This document shows, one piece after another, positions 44,885 to 53,431 of a stretch of DNA of 64,000 nucleotides. This DNA comes from Anaerotignum propionicum (GTDB lineage Bacteria; Bacillota; Clostridia; Lachnospirales; Anaerotignaceae), in contig NZ_JANGAD010000004.1 of assembly GCF_024461735.1 (NCBI RefSeq), forward strand, positions 1 through 64,000. Direction: 5' to 3'. Both the position numbers and the translations under genes were made by a program. The first letter of the stretch is position 1; the number at the start of each line of letters is the position of its first letter. The notes under the pieces are model-generated. The model was not told where the DNA came from, searched no databases, and worked only from the letters and a program-made list of their open reading frames with translations.

Positions 44885-44925
44885 AAAAAAAATGCAGTGA
44901 AACACCCCTATTTATTGAGGGGATG
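44885..44925 (-). terminator. Possible terminator/attenuator after parA-like gene
   Basis: Minus strand: CCCCT / AGGGG stem with 8-base loop flanked by TGCA arms, then eight T after a 12-base gap. Imperfect; may only partly stop transcription into the ComFB-domain gene. Confidence 0.45.
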
Positions 44926-44939
44926 CAATGAACCCTTGA

Positions 44940-45713
44940 TTATTTTCTTGCTCTCTTACAACGAATTAGGACTTCTTCAATGAAGTCGATATAATCAAGA
45001 GTTGGCTTTGATCTGGGAGCATACATCAGCACACAGGAACCGTGGGCAGGGGCTTCAGCAACTGCCACGCTGGCTCTAATTTTAGCAGAAAAAACAGAGG
45101 TATTCAGCTGACTTGCAATTTCGTTTGCCATATCAGCAACTTCAAGGGCTAGATTTGTACGACTATTATATTTTGTCAAAAGCAAGCCCAGAACATTTAA
45201 TTTTGAATTATAGAATTTCTTTACCGTTTGTGCGGTCTCCTTTAATTGGCTGACGCCCAAAAGGCTCAGAATCTCGGGAACCATAGGTACAATCAGGTGA
45301 TCAGAGCAAACATAGGCATTCACTGTTAATATATTTAATGCCGGCGGTGTGTCAATTATGATAAAGTCATACTTATCCATGACAGATTCCAGTGCCTCTT
45401 TCAGAAGGTATTCTCTTCCGGAACGGTTAAATTCAAGCTCCGCACTGCTTAACAAAATATTTGAAGGAATGATATCACCATATTCTGTTTCCTGAATCAC
45501 ATCCTCAATGTTCGCTTCGCCACGAAACACGTCGTAAATCGTTGCTGTATTTTCTATATCAAGCCCTAAGGAGAAGCCTAAGTTTCCTTGTGGATCTAAA
45601 TCTATACCAAGAACTTTATATTCTTGAAGGGATAAGCCTGTAATAAGCGTGGCGGTGGTTGTTGTTTTCCCTACCCCACCTTTTTGATTTGTTAAAGTAA
45701 TGATTACTGACAC
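44940..45713 (-). CDS. ParA/Soj-type ATPase
   Basis: 257 residues. Deviant Walker A KGGVGKTT at the N-terminus (TLTNQKGGVGKTTTTATL), switch I/Walker A' region LGIDLDPQGNLGFSLG, and DFIIIDTPPALNILTVNA as Walker B. This is the Soj/ParA class with intact ATPase residues; it lacks the FlhG N-terminal motif. GTG 45713 follows GAGGTG at good spacing; a longer frame from ATG 45749 has no site. No ParB gene is adjacent; instead the ComFB-domain gene follows. In motility regions such ATPases position chemotaxis or flagellar assemblies, which is an inference here. Confidence 0.88.
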   Translation of the reverse strand: MSVIITLTNQKGGVGKTTTTATLITGLSLQEYKVLGIDLDPQGNLGFSLGLDIENTATIYDVFRGEANIEDVIQETEYGDIIPSNILLSSAELEFNRSGREYLLKEALESVMDKYDFIIIDTPPALNILTVNAYVCSDHLIVPMVPEILSLLGVSQLKETAQTVKKFYNSKLNVLGLLLTKYNSRTNLALEVADMANEIASQLNTSVFSAKIRASVAVAEAPAHGSCVLMYAPRSKPTLDYIDFIEEVLIRCKRARK

Positions 45714-45754
45714 GAGTATCACCTCATAATTTTTAAATTGTGGTACCAAACTAT

Positions 45755-45781
45755 TAATAAAAGTATACTATATGTCGAAAA
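45755..45781 (+). promoter_or_regulatory. Degenerate SigD-type promoter candidate for fliD
   Basis: TAAT, 15 bases, GTCGAAAA compared with TAAA-N15-GCCGATAA. Three of four and six of eight bases match. Position 72 bases ahead of fliD fits a late flagellar operon. Confidence 0.4.
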
Positions 45782-45852
45782 ATAAGTATAGAGGAAAATT
45801 AGATAAGAATGGATATTGAGCACATCATTTACTATATTGAAGGAGGAATACT

Positions 45853-48312
45853 ATGGCAACAATATCAAGCCTCACTTCTACGTCATCATCCAGTAATGCA
45901 TATGGAAGCCAATCAAAGGGAATTGGTGGTCTTGTCAGTGGTTTGAATACCGATGAATTGATAGATGGAATGACGGCGAGTACAAGAAGTAAGATTGCAA
46001 AGCAAAAGCAAAATAAAACCTTATTGTCATGGAAGACAGATGCTTACCGGGCAATTAGTGATAAGCTGGTAGGATTTGCTGATAATTACACATCGTACTC
46101 ATCCAGCACAAACCTTTATAGTGCAAATTTTTACTCAAGAAGTGTAATTACCCCATCTGGGAGCAACAGCAAATATGTTACAGCCAGTGGAAGTGTTACC
46201 GGGGATCAGCAGTTCACTGTAAATGGGATTAAGCAATTGGCACAAGATGCAAACTTTACTACAACAGAAACATTATCAGATAACTACATACAAACCGGCG
46301 CAGTTAATTTTGGCAATGAGGATGTATCTACGTTATTGGGGAAAGCCTTTATCGTTAAATATGGAGATAAACAATATACTGCATACATGCCTCCGAAAGA
46401 AGGGGGCGGCCCTTATACCAATGCGGAAGAAGTAGCAAAAGGCATGAATAAGGCATTAGAAAATGTAGACATTGGCGGAAATAAAACCTTAGCCAGCGTT
46501 ATGAATGTTTCTGCTGATGGAGAAACATTAAACTTTAAAAATACCAGTGAAGCTGGCAATGCTTTAAAAATTGTCAATGGCGATGCCGAACTTTTCAAAA
46601 CGTTGGGAATTATTTCAGGTTCTTCCACCATTATGGATAAGAGCATTACATCTTCTGGATTAAATGCCCTTGCAGAGATTAAACCGGAGGACCTGAAAAA
46701 GGAAACAACTTTTGCTGAAAGAATGAAGGGCAAATCCCTTTCCTTTGAATACAATGGCACAAGAAAGGTCATTACCTTTAATGATGAAACAAAACTAAAT
46801 GAGACAGATTTCAAAAAGTATTTGCAAGATGAATTGGATACCGCATTTGGTAAAGGCAGAGTTCAATTGACGCAAGGCAGTGATAATACGTTTCAATTTA
46901 AAACAGTACTCCCATCTGGAGCCGAGGATAAATCATCTGTACTATACGTTTCCAGCTCCTCTATTGGTATTACGGGAGAGGGCAGTGTTTTTGGCATTGA
47001 GAATGGCTCATCAAATAAATTGAACCTGACAACAACCCTAGAAAAATCAGGAATAAAGGATGTTGAAAATGCAGGGCTTGTGGATGGTAATGAATATGAA
47101 ATTACCATTAATGGGGAAAGTATTAAAATTAAATATGAAAAGGATAAAACATCACTGAAGGACATTATGAATGCGATCAATTCGAATAAAAGTGCCGATG
47201 TGAACATTTCCTATCAAACCAATAGTGATTCCTTCTCCATTGTTTCTTCACAAAATGGTGCCTCTGGTTCTGTAACAATAGGCGCTAGAGATGCGGATGG
47301 GAATGTAACTCAATTAAATGAGCTGGAACAATTGCTTTTTGGTAAGCGTAACGCTGATGGGACCATTGATTCTAACAATAAAATGTTGAATGGAAAAGAG
47401 GTCAAAGGTCAGGATGCAATCATCCTGGTGGACTATGACGGAGAAGGCGGAGCAGATGCCACGGAAATTTCTCGTTCAACAAATTCTTTTAATCTAAACG
47501 GAATGAAGATTGTAGCGAACAATACCTTTGGCTATCAGGATAATGGGTCTGGTGCACTGGAGTATGTGGGAGGAACAGAGGGCATTAAATTTAGTGCCAG
47601 CGTTGACACAGATAAAGTAATCAAAGCTATCAAGAGTATGATTGATGAATATAACACCTTGGTTGCGGATAGTAATGCGGCAATTAAGGAAAAACGTGAC
47701 AGAACTTATACTCCTCTAACAGATGAACAAAAAGAGGACATGTCAGAGTCAGAAATCACTGCATGGGAGAAGAAGGCGAAAGCAGGTCTGTTGTTTGGAG
47801 ATTCAGATATATCTAGCTTAGCAAACGATTTAAGATTTGTTTTTATGAAGACAGGCAGCGAGAGTAATCAATTATCTGATATAGGTATTTCTGTTTCTTC
47901 AAGTTGGTCTGATAATGGTAAAATAACACTGGACGAGACTAAGTTGAAAAATGCATTGCAGGACGATCCCGAGAGAGTTAAAGAGCTTTTTACAGAGGAA
48001 TTGACAGATAATAACCTTATGACGGGCGGGGTTATGTCCAGAATGAAGGCAATCACAGATAAGTATGCTGCAACTGTAGGGGCAACAAAAGGTAAATTAA
48101 TAGAAAAAGCCGGTAATGCAAAGTCCCCTAGCTCAATGCTTAAAAATGCTTTGCTTACAGAAATGAACGATATTGATAAAACGATAAAAAAATATGAAAC
48201 AAAATTAAAATCAGAGCGAACAAGATATCAGAACCAATTTACACGATTAGAAGTGGTTATGCAGAAAATGAACACCCAAAGTGGTTGGCTGAGTCAATAT
48301 AGTAGCCAGTAA
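45853..48312 (+). CDS. fliD: Flagellar filament cap protein FliD
   Basis: 819 residues, longer than the roughly 500 residues of Bacillus FliD. N-terminal IGGLVSGLNTDELIDGMTAS and QKQNKTLLSWKTDAYRAISD, and C-terminal MLKNALLTEMNDIDKTIKKY then RYQNQFTRLEVVMQKMNTQS, are the conserved coiled-coil ends. The extra length lies in the central surface-exposed domains. It caps the growing filament and can act in adhesion. RBS GAAGGAGGAA. Confidence 0.94.
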   Translation: MATISSLTSTSSSSNAYGSQSKGIGGLVSGLNTDELIDGMTASTRSKIAKQKQNKTLLSWKTDAYRAISDKLVGFADNYTSYSSSTNLYSANFYSRSVITPSGSNSKYVTASGSVTGDQQFTVNGIKQLAQDANFTTTETLSDNYIQTGAVNFGNEDVSTLLGKAFIVKYGDKQYTAYMPPKEGGGPYTNAEEVAKGMNKALENVDIGGNKTLASVMNVSADGETLNFKNTSEAGNALKIVNGDAELFKTLGIISGSSTIMDKSITSSGLNALAEIKPEDLKKETTFAERMKGKSLSFEYNGTRKVITFNDETKLNETDFKKYLQDELDTAFGKGRVQLTQGSDNTFQFKTVLPSGAEDKSSVLYVSSSSIGITGEGSVFGIENGSSNKLNLTTTLEKSGIKDVENAGLVDGNEYEITINGESIKIKYEKDKTSLKDIMNAINSNKSADVNISYQTNSDSFSIVSSQNGASGSVTIGARDADGNVTQLNELEQLLFGKRNADGTIDSNNKMLNGKEVKGQDAIILVDYDGEGGADATEISRSTNSFNLNGMKIVANNTFGYQDNGSGALEYVGGTEGIKFSASVDTDKVIKAIKSMIDEYNTLVADSNAAIKEKRDRTYTPLTDEQKEDMSESEITAWEKKAKAGLLFGDSDISSLANDLRFVFMKTGSESNQLSDIGISVSSSWSDNGKITLDETKLKNALQDDPERVKELFTEELTDNNLMTGGVMSRMKAITDKYAATVGATKGKLIEKAGNAKSPSSMLKNALLTEMNDIDKTIKKYETKLKSERTRYQNQFTRLEVVMQKMNTQSGWLSQYSSQ

Positions 48313-48337
48313 TTGGTTGAAAGGGTTGGCATACAAT

Positions 48338-48724
48338 ATGAACAATTATGGTTATCAAAATTATAAACAGCAGTCCGTTAGCACAATGACCTCCGGTGAG
48401 CTATTGACGCTTCTTTTTGATGAATCCGCAAAAAGGCTTACTAAGGCAGAGATGGCAATAAAGGCTGAGAATTTTCCTGAGTTTGATGCATCCATGAACA
48501 GGGTCACGGAGATCATCAGATATCTAGACTCGACTTTAGATAAGACTTATCCCATCGGGCAAGAAATCTCTAAGCTGTATGAGTTTTTCCAGTTTCAAGT
48601 TGCCAGAATTAAAGCGGGAAGAAATGTTGAGTTGATTCACAATTTAAGATCTATGATTTTGGATCTTAAAAATACCTTTAAAGAGGCGGATCGTATCACC
48701 CAGGCGGAGTTGGTGAAAAATTAG
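48338..48724 (+). CDS. fliS: Flagellar export chaperone FliS
   Basis: 128 residues. NYGYQNYKQQSVSTMTSGEL followed by LLTLLFDESAKRLTKAEMAI is diagnostic for FliS, the flagellin chaperone. ATG 48338 was chosen over TTG 48317 because it gives the conserved MNNYGYQNYK start, with AAAGGG upstream. Follows fliD by 25 bases. Confidence 0.95.
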   Translation: MNNYGYQNYKQQSVSTMTSGELLTLLFDESAKRLTKAEMAIKAENFPEFDASMNRVTEIIRYLDSTLDKTYPIGQEISKLYEFFQFQVARIKAGRNVELIHNLRSMILDLKNTFKEADRITQAELVKN

Positions 48725-48745
48725 AATCTTAGAGGATGTGCCAAT

Positions 48746-49153
48746 ATGAATACAGCATGGATGGAGATTATACTAAACCTCCAAAAGAAATATAATAAGG
48801 CAAATGAGTTGCAGGATGTTACAAAGCAAATGGCGGACTGCTTGCAGCGAAACGATTTATATGCGTTCGAGCTGTATCTAGAAATGCGCACAGAAATTAT
48901 GCTTGAACTAGATAACTTGCAGTACATACAAGAAGAATTGATACGAAAATTGTCTGAAAAAGAGGAAGCTTTGGTGAAAAGCGTACTGACATTAGACGTG
49001 GAAGCATCATTTCTGGAAAATCAAGATTTTAGGCGAATGAACGAAATCTATTGTAAGATAAAAAGAAGCGTGGAAAGCACAATTCAATTTGATAAAGCAA
49101 TTAGCCTTAAAATTGGAGGGAATGATTCTTTTTATAGAAATAAAGAGGAATAA
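48746..49153 (+). CDS. FliT/FlgN-like helical flagellar chaperone candidate
   Basis: 135 residues, mostly helical with charged heptads (NLQKKYNKANELQDVTKQMA; LYLEMRTEIMLELDNLQYIQ). It takes the place of fliT after fliS in a fliD-fliS-fliT arrangement. The sequence alone does not prove FliT. RBS AGAGGATG is only moderate. A terminator follows. Confidence 0.6.
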   Translation: MNTAWMEIILNLQKKYNKANELQDVTKQMADCLQRNDLYAFELYLEMRTEIMLELDNLQYIQEELIRKLSEKEEALVKSVLTLDVEASFLENQDFRRMNEIYCKIKRSVESTIQFDKAISLKIGGNDSFYRNKEE

Positions 49154-49183
49154 ACACCTGCTCAGTACATACTAGAAATAAAA

Positions 49184-49218
49184 AAAGGCTTATGCATGGA
49201 GTGTGCATAAGCCTTTAA
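49184..49218. terminator. Bidirectional terminator between convergent operons
   Basis: Perfect 13-bp stem AAAGGCTTATGCA / TGCATAAGCCTTT with a 7-base loop, A-run on the left and T on the right. Confidence 0.85.
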
Positions 49219-49246
49219 TAATGAATGACAAAGATATGTGAGTAGA

Positions 49247-50107
49247 CTAGGAGGCTTTTTCGATGGACCAAAATGGACCTCCTGAACTTGCAGAATATTT
49301 TGCTTCATCTAAGATTGTTTGAATATCCCAAGGTTGTTTGCTATTTTCTGGGCTTTGGGAATCGGCAATCAAAACCTTGCCATTAGGTGTAACACCACGA
49401 AGAATAATAAAATGCCCTTGGGAAGTGAATAGTCCGCGATCCATGAGCACCACTACCAATTTTCCCCCAGAGAGCTCTTGAATAATGGTTTCTTTTGTGG
49501 GGTTTTTCAAACTCTTTGAGACAAGGCCATAATTTTGTGCGCCTTTTGGAATGATGGAATGGTAGGAGCCACTGTTGTTACAAAAATGACCATTGTCAAA
49601 AGCCCATTTTGCAGTGATCTCGGGAGTCACTTCATTTTCTGTCAGGCTGCTAACCACCATGGCAAGGGTGGTAGGCCCACAACCAAAAACACCGATGATA
49701 TTATCTCCGCCGTAAAATTCCGTTCTCCAGCGAGAATCATTCTGGGAATAATAGACCAAGTCAATTGTGTCGGAATGCAGAGTGGTTTCTTCTGTTTCCT
49801 TTTTGCTTTCTTCTTTTTTTGTTTTTTTTGAGGATTCTTTTTCCTCAGCGGCTTTTTTTTCAGCCGCGAGAGCTTTTGCTAAAGCAGCCGCTTCCCGCTT
49901 TGCATCAAAAGCTGCCTTTTCTGTTTTTATTGTTAATACCAGTTGAGAGGCGTGCTGGGAGACACCGTTTATAAAATAATCCACATCCCATGGGGTTATG
50001 CGGGTAGCAAATAAATACAGAAAGAACAAAAAGCTGATATATGTTCCAACAAATACTGTACTAAAAAATTTTCTTCCATTATTTTTTTTCCGTTTTCGTT
50101 TTTTCAT
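49247..50107 (-). CDS. Membrane-anchored C39-like cysteine peptidase
   Basis: 286 residues. Very basic N-terminus (MKKRKRKKNNGRK), one membrane helix (about 16-36), an A/K/E-rich coiled-coil stalk (about 65-110), then a papain-like C39 domain: Cys in FGCGPTTLAMVVSSL, His in GHFIILRGV and Asp in IADSQSP form the expected triad. The domain faces outward. Its start codon overlaps the stop of the FtsE-like gene (ATGA), so the two are translationally coupled. Proteolysis or peptidoglycan cleavage are both possible. Confidence 0.83.
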   Translation of the reverse strand: MKKRKRKKNNGRKFFSTVFVGTYISFLFFLYLFATRITPWDVDYFINGVSQHASQLVLTIKTEKAAFDAKREAAALAKALAAEKKAAEEKESSKKTKKEESKKETEETTLHSDTIDLVYYSQNDSRWRTEFYGGDNIIGVFGCGPTTLAMVVSSLTENEVTPEITAKWAFDNGHFCNNSGSYHSIIPKGAQNYGLVSKSLKNPTKETIIQELSGGKLVVVLMDRGLFTSQGHFIILRGVTPNGKVLIADSQSPENSKQPWDIQTILDEAKYSASSGGPFWSIEKAS

Positions 50108-50790
50108 ATAATCCAACCATATTTTCCTTTACTCACATCACCAAGAACTTTGCCGTTTTGCATTGTAATCACACGCTTTTTCATGATATCCACAAACTCT
50201 TTTGCATGGGTGGCAATAATGATTGTGATTCCCAATTGATTGATTTCATTAAATAAAGACATGATGTCAAGGGAAGAATCATAATCAAGATGGGCAGTGG
50301 GCTCGTCAGCAATTATAATTTTCGGATTATTTACCACAGCCCTTGCCATAAGAACTTTAAAGGTTTCGCCGCCTGACAAATTACTGGGATAGTCATACAT
50401 TTTTTTACTCATTCCAACCAGACCAAGGGCCAAAGGAATGGCCTCTCGAATGGATTTGCTGGAATGACCTGTTGCTAGCATGGGTATTTCTAAATTTTGA
50501 TAAATAGTTTTATGATCAATTAATAAACAATCATGATTAATGATACCCAAAAGTCTTCTGTAATAGGGAAAATCTTTATGGTTCAAACTGCCTAGTGAGA
50601 GATTATTTACAGTAATATCTCCTGTTGTTGGCTTTAATTCCCCTGTTAAAAGGTTAATTAACGTACTCTTTCCTGAGCCTGTTTGCCCCACAAGAAATAC
50701 AAAATCCCCATCCTTTATTTCAAGAGAAACATTTTCCACACCCATTTCATTATTTGGATAGGTTTTTGATACATTATGGAATATAATCAA
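50104..50790 (-). CDS. FtsE-like ABC ATPase
   Basis: 228 residues from the chosen TTG. Walker A GQTGSGKST, signature LSGGETFKV, Walker B PKIIIADEPTAHLDYDS, switch His in IIATHAKEF. The N-terminus IIFHNVSKTYPNNEMGVENV resembles FtsE. TTG 50790 gives the normal family start (MIIFHNVSK) and is 10 bases after AAAGG; ATG 50799 is too close to that site. FtsE normally partners FtsX to switch on peptidoglycan hydrolases, but no ftsX is adjacent; a coupled C39-like peptidase follows instead. Confidence 0.85.
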   Translation of the reverse strand: MIIFHNVSKTYPNNEMGVENVSLEIKDGDFVFLVGQTGSGKSTLINLLTGELKPTTGDITVNNLSLGSLNHKDFPYYRRLLGIINHDCLLIDHKTIYQNLEIPMLATGHSSKSIREAIPLALGLVGMSKKMYDYPSNLSGGETFKVLMARAVVNNPKIIIADEPTAHLDYDSSLDIMSLFNEINQLGITIIIATHAKEFVDIMKKRVITMQNGKVLGDVSKGKYGWII

Positions 50791-50808
50791 AATTCTCATG
50801 CCTTTCAA

Positions 50809-51186
50809 ATAAGTTTGATTTAGACAAATAAAGCCCTATTTCTACCTTTTAGTATAACACTGAAGCGAAAAATTGTATATACCGCTAAATAATAGAAAAG
50901 AAAATATTTCAGTGCAATTTTTTATTTCATTATATCCAATTTGGCATAATTTATAAGGTTACATTGTTAAAAAACGCAAAAAAACTAAGAATAAAATACA
51001 ATTATTGGAAGTATTTTTGAGGACAAAATATAGGGGCCAAAGTATTATTTGAAAAATATTTGTATTCTATTGTGGAAGGGTGCCGTAGCATATTTTGTAA
51101 TATGATTGATATTTTTTGTAGAATATTGTATATTGAAAAGAAAATTAGATTTGCTCTTTTGTTGGATATAAAAGGAGGTTGTTTTC
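50809..51186. other. 378-base AT-rich intergenic region
   Basis: Divergent region between the FtsE-like gene and mscL. Very AT-rich with several TATAAT-like strings but no promoter I can defend; no ORF with a ribosome binding site, no strong hairpin. Confidence 0.4.
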
Positions 51187-51573
51187 ATGCTTCAGGAATT
51201 TAAAAAGTTTGCGTTAAAAGGAAATGTGATTGATCTGGCTGTAGGTGTTATCATAGGTGGTGCTTTTGGTAAAATTGTTACTTCGTTGGTAAATGATGTT
51301 TTGATGCCCATTCTTGGCTTGCTTTTGGGAGGAATCAATTTTGGGGATTTGAAGTACGTCATTACCCCTAGCGTGGGAAATGTGCCCGAGGTAGCAATTT
51401 TATATGGTTCTTTCATGCAGTCTATTGTTGATTTCTTGATTATCTCATTTTCTATTTTTATTTTTATTAAGATAATTTCAGTGAGAAAAAAGGAAGAAAA
51501 TCCTGCACCCCCACAGCCTGCGGCAGAGGTCTTATTATTGGAGGAAATTAGAGATTTATTAAAAGAAAAATAA
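51187..51573 (+). CDS. mscL: Large-conductance mechanosensitive channel MscL
   Basis: 128 residues, two membrane helices. The TM1 core GNVIDLAVGVIIGGAFGKIV and TM2 region MQSIVDFLIISFSIFIFIKI are typical, with a C-terminal helix (VLLLEEIRDLLKE). It opens under membrane tension to release solutes during osmotic downshock. RBS AAAGGAGG. Monocistronic. Confidence 0.97.
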   Translation: MLQEFKKFALKGNVIDLAVGVIIGGAFGKIVTSLVNDVLMPILGLLLGGINFGDLKYVITPSVGNVPEVAILYGSFMQSIVDFLIISFSIFIFIKIISVRKKEENPAPPQPAAEVLLLEEIRDLLKEK

Positions 51574-51589
51574 TAGAAGAATTTTAAAA

Positions 51590-51621
51590 AAGACACGGGA
51601 ATTTTTCTCTGTGTTTTTTTT
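51590..51621 (+). terminator. Terminator after mscL
   Basis: AGACAC / GTGTTT stem with an A/T-rich loop and a run of seven or more T. Confidence 0.6.
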
Positions 51622-51682
51622 ATTTGTCATGTCTTTTAAAATTGTGAATTCATAATTTGATGTTTGTTTAGTCATTTGGATA

Positions 51683-51716
51683 AAATAAAAAAATCCACTC
51701 AACACGAGTAGATTTT
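51683..51716 (-). terminator. Terminator after tRNA-Gly
   Basis: Minus strand: AAATCTACTC / GAGTGGATTT stem (one mismatch) followed by T-rich tract. It lies 130 bases beyond the tRNA, with no gene between. Confidence 0.65.
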
Positions 51717-51845
51717 AAAAGCTAAGTCACAATAAAATACCAATATTTGTGTTCAAAACAAAAACGCACACTATTTATTCCAAATATTTCTTGATAATAC
51801 AAGGCTTCTTGATATTTTTATGAGCTTTCTGGTAATACTGCAAAA

Positions 51846-51916
51846 AGCGGATGATGGGAATCGAACCCACCTCTAAAGCTTGGGAAGCTTTCATTCTACC
51901 GATGAACTACATCCGC
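51846..51916 (-). tRNA. tRNA-Gly (CCC)
   Basis: 71 bases. Acceptor GCGGATG/CATCCGC, anticodon stem AAAGC/GCTTT with loop TTCCCAA giving anticodon CCC, T arm GTGGG-TTCGATT-CCCAT, discriminator T, no encoded CCA. Confidence 0.95.
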
Positions 51917-51930
51917 GAAGATATGTATCT

Positions 51931-51958
51931 ATTATAACAGAAGATTGCCAACTGTAAA
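51931..51958 (-). promoter_or_regulatory. Sigma-A promoter of tRNA-Gly
   Basis: Minus strand: TTTACA (51958-51953), 16-base spacer, TATAAT (51936-51931), 14 bases ahead of the tRNA. Confidence 0.75.
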
Positions 51959-52077
51959 GCGTGAATTTAAACAAAAATTTTACAAATTCGGAGAATATTT
52001 TATCGGTTGCTTTTGTTTCCGACGGACATAATAAAGTCGCAATCATTATTATTTTTTTAGAAATGCGAGGGATGGGT

Positions 52078-53340
52078 ATGGAAAAGTTTGTAATTCATCA
52101 TACAGACTTGCTTCAAGGTAAAGTTCGTATTAGTGGTGCAAAAAATGCGGCTTTGCCAATTTTAGCAGCCTGTTTATTAACACAGGAGCCCTGCATTATT
52201 GAGAATGTTCCGCCTCTCACGGATGTTTTGAATATGCTGGAGATTTTGAAAGGTTTTGGTGCAGAAGTTTCCTATGATAAGGAAAAAGAAATTATATCTA
52301 TTTGTGCAAAAGAATTGACATCAATTGAAAGTTTTTATGAACAGGCAGGGAAGATGCGCGCCTCCTTTCTTGTGGCGGGACCATTGCTTTCCAGATATGG
52401 TCAAGCAAGATTGCCCCATCCCGGAGGCTGTCAGATAGGAAGCAGACCCATTGATTTGCATTTAAAAGGCTTTCATGCCATGGGGGCGAAAAGTAAGCAG
52501 GAACACGGAATCATAGAATTAACTGCAAAAAAGTTAAAGGGAGCAAATATTTATTTGGATTTTCCCAGTGTTGGGGCAACGGAAAATATTATGATGGCAG
52601 CAGTTCTAGCAAAAGGCAAAACAGTCATTGAGAACGCAGCAGCAGAGCCGGAAATTATAGATTTAGCTGATTTCCTTAGAGAATTAGGGGCAGATGTGCA
52701 AGGAGACGGCACTGATACGGTGGAGATAATTGGTGGGAAAGAACTTGGAGGTACCAAACATCAAGTGATTCCTGATCGAATTGAAGCGGGCACTTTTATG
52801 GTAGGAGCGGCAATTACAGGTGGAGACATTATTCTTGAGAATGTAAGAGAAGAACATTTGAAACCGGTAATTGCAAAGCTTGCGGAATGCAATGTGAAGA
52901 TTGAAACAATTCCAGAAGGACTCCATGTATATAGAAAAGGAAAGCTTCAACCATTACAATTAAAAACAATGCCTTTTCCTGGATTTCCCACAGATATGCA
53001 AGCACCTTTTATGAGTTTAATGACTGTGGCGAAAGGAACCAGTGTCATTACAGAAACGGTATTTGAAAATCGGTTTACCCACGCTGGTGAGCTTCAGCGA
53101 ATGGGTGCAGATATTCGAATTGAGAGTCGTAATGCAGTGATTGAGGGCGTGGATGAGTTGACAGGCAGTAAGGTACGTGCAACGGATTTAAGAGCGGGTG
53201 CAGCGTTGATTCTTTCAGCTTTGGCAGCAAAGGGGGAAACAGAAATAGGTGACATTCACCATATTGAGCGAGGGTATTATAAAATAGACGAGAAATTAAG
53301 GGGCTTGGGCGCAGATATTCAGCGTACCGAGGAAAATTAG
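52078..53340 (+). CDS. murA: UDP-N-acetylglucosamine 1-carboxyvinyltransferase MurA
   Basis: 420 residues. Transfers enolpyruvate from PEP to UDP-GlcNAc, the first committed step of peptidoglycan synthesis. The catalytic cysteine is Cys118 in PHPGGCQIGSRPIDLHL; N-terminal KVRISGAKNAALPILAA is the substrate-binding loop with Lys22-Asn23. Because Cys is present, a fosfomycin-sensitive type is expected. ATG 52078 follows GAGGGATGGGT at good spacing; a frame running back to 51961 has no family match. Family length normal. Confidence 0.96.
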   Translation: MEKFVIHHTDLLQGKVRISGAKNAALPILAACLLTQEPCIIENVPPLTDVLNMLEILKGFGAEVSYDKEKEIISICAKELTSIESFYEQAGKMRASFLVAGPLLSRYGQARLPHPGGCQIGSRPIDLHLKGFHAMGAKSKQEHGIIELTAKKLKGANIYLDFPSVGATENIMMAAVLAKGKTVIENAAAEPEIIDLADFLRELGADVQGDGTDTVEIIGGKELGGTKHQVIPDRIEAGTFMVGAAITGGDIILENVREEHLKPVIAKLAECNVKIETIPEGLHVYRKGKLQPLQLKTMPFPGFPTDMQAPFMSLMTVAKGTSVITETVFENRFTHAGELQRMGADIRIESRNAVIEGVDELTGSKVRATDLRAGAALILSALAAKGETEIGDIHHIERGYYKIDEKLRGLGADIQRTEEN

Positions 53341-53372
53341 CAATTATATAGCAAATCTTAACTGTATTTTAA

Positions 53373-53420
53373 TTGCCTTACGATTGTTAGGATGTTATAC
53401 TGTCAGCAACCTAACAATCG
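53373..53420 (+). promoter_or_regulatory. marR promoter overlapped by an 11-bp inverted repeat
   Basis: Promoter TTGCCT (53373-53378), 17-base spacer, TATACT (53396-53401). Perfect inverted repeat CGATTGTTAGG (53381-53391) and CCTAACAATCG (53410-53420) flanks the -10, with centres 29 bases apart. This is the layout of an autorepressor operator. Confidence 0.8.
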
Positions 53421-53431
53421 GAGGTGATTTT

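Noticed and set aside
44940..45713. Calling the ParA-type gene flhG
   Set aside because: It has a Soj-like N-terminus and lacks the FlhG N-terminal activation motif; it is also not next to flhF.
50104..50790. Naming the ATPase ftsE outright
   Set aside because: No ftsX follows, and the motif evidence fits other small ABC ATPases of the FtsE/LolD group.
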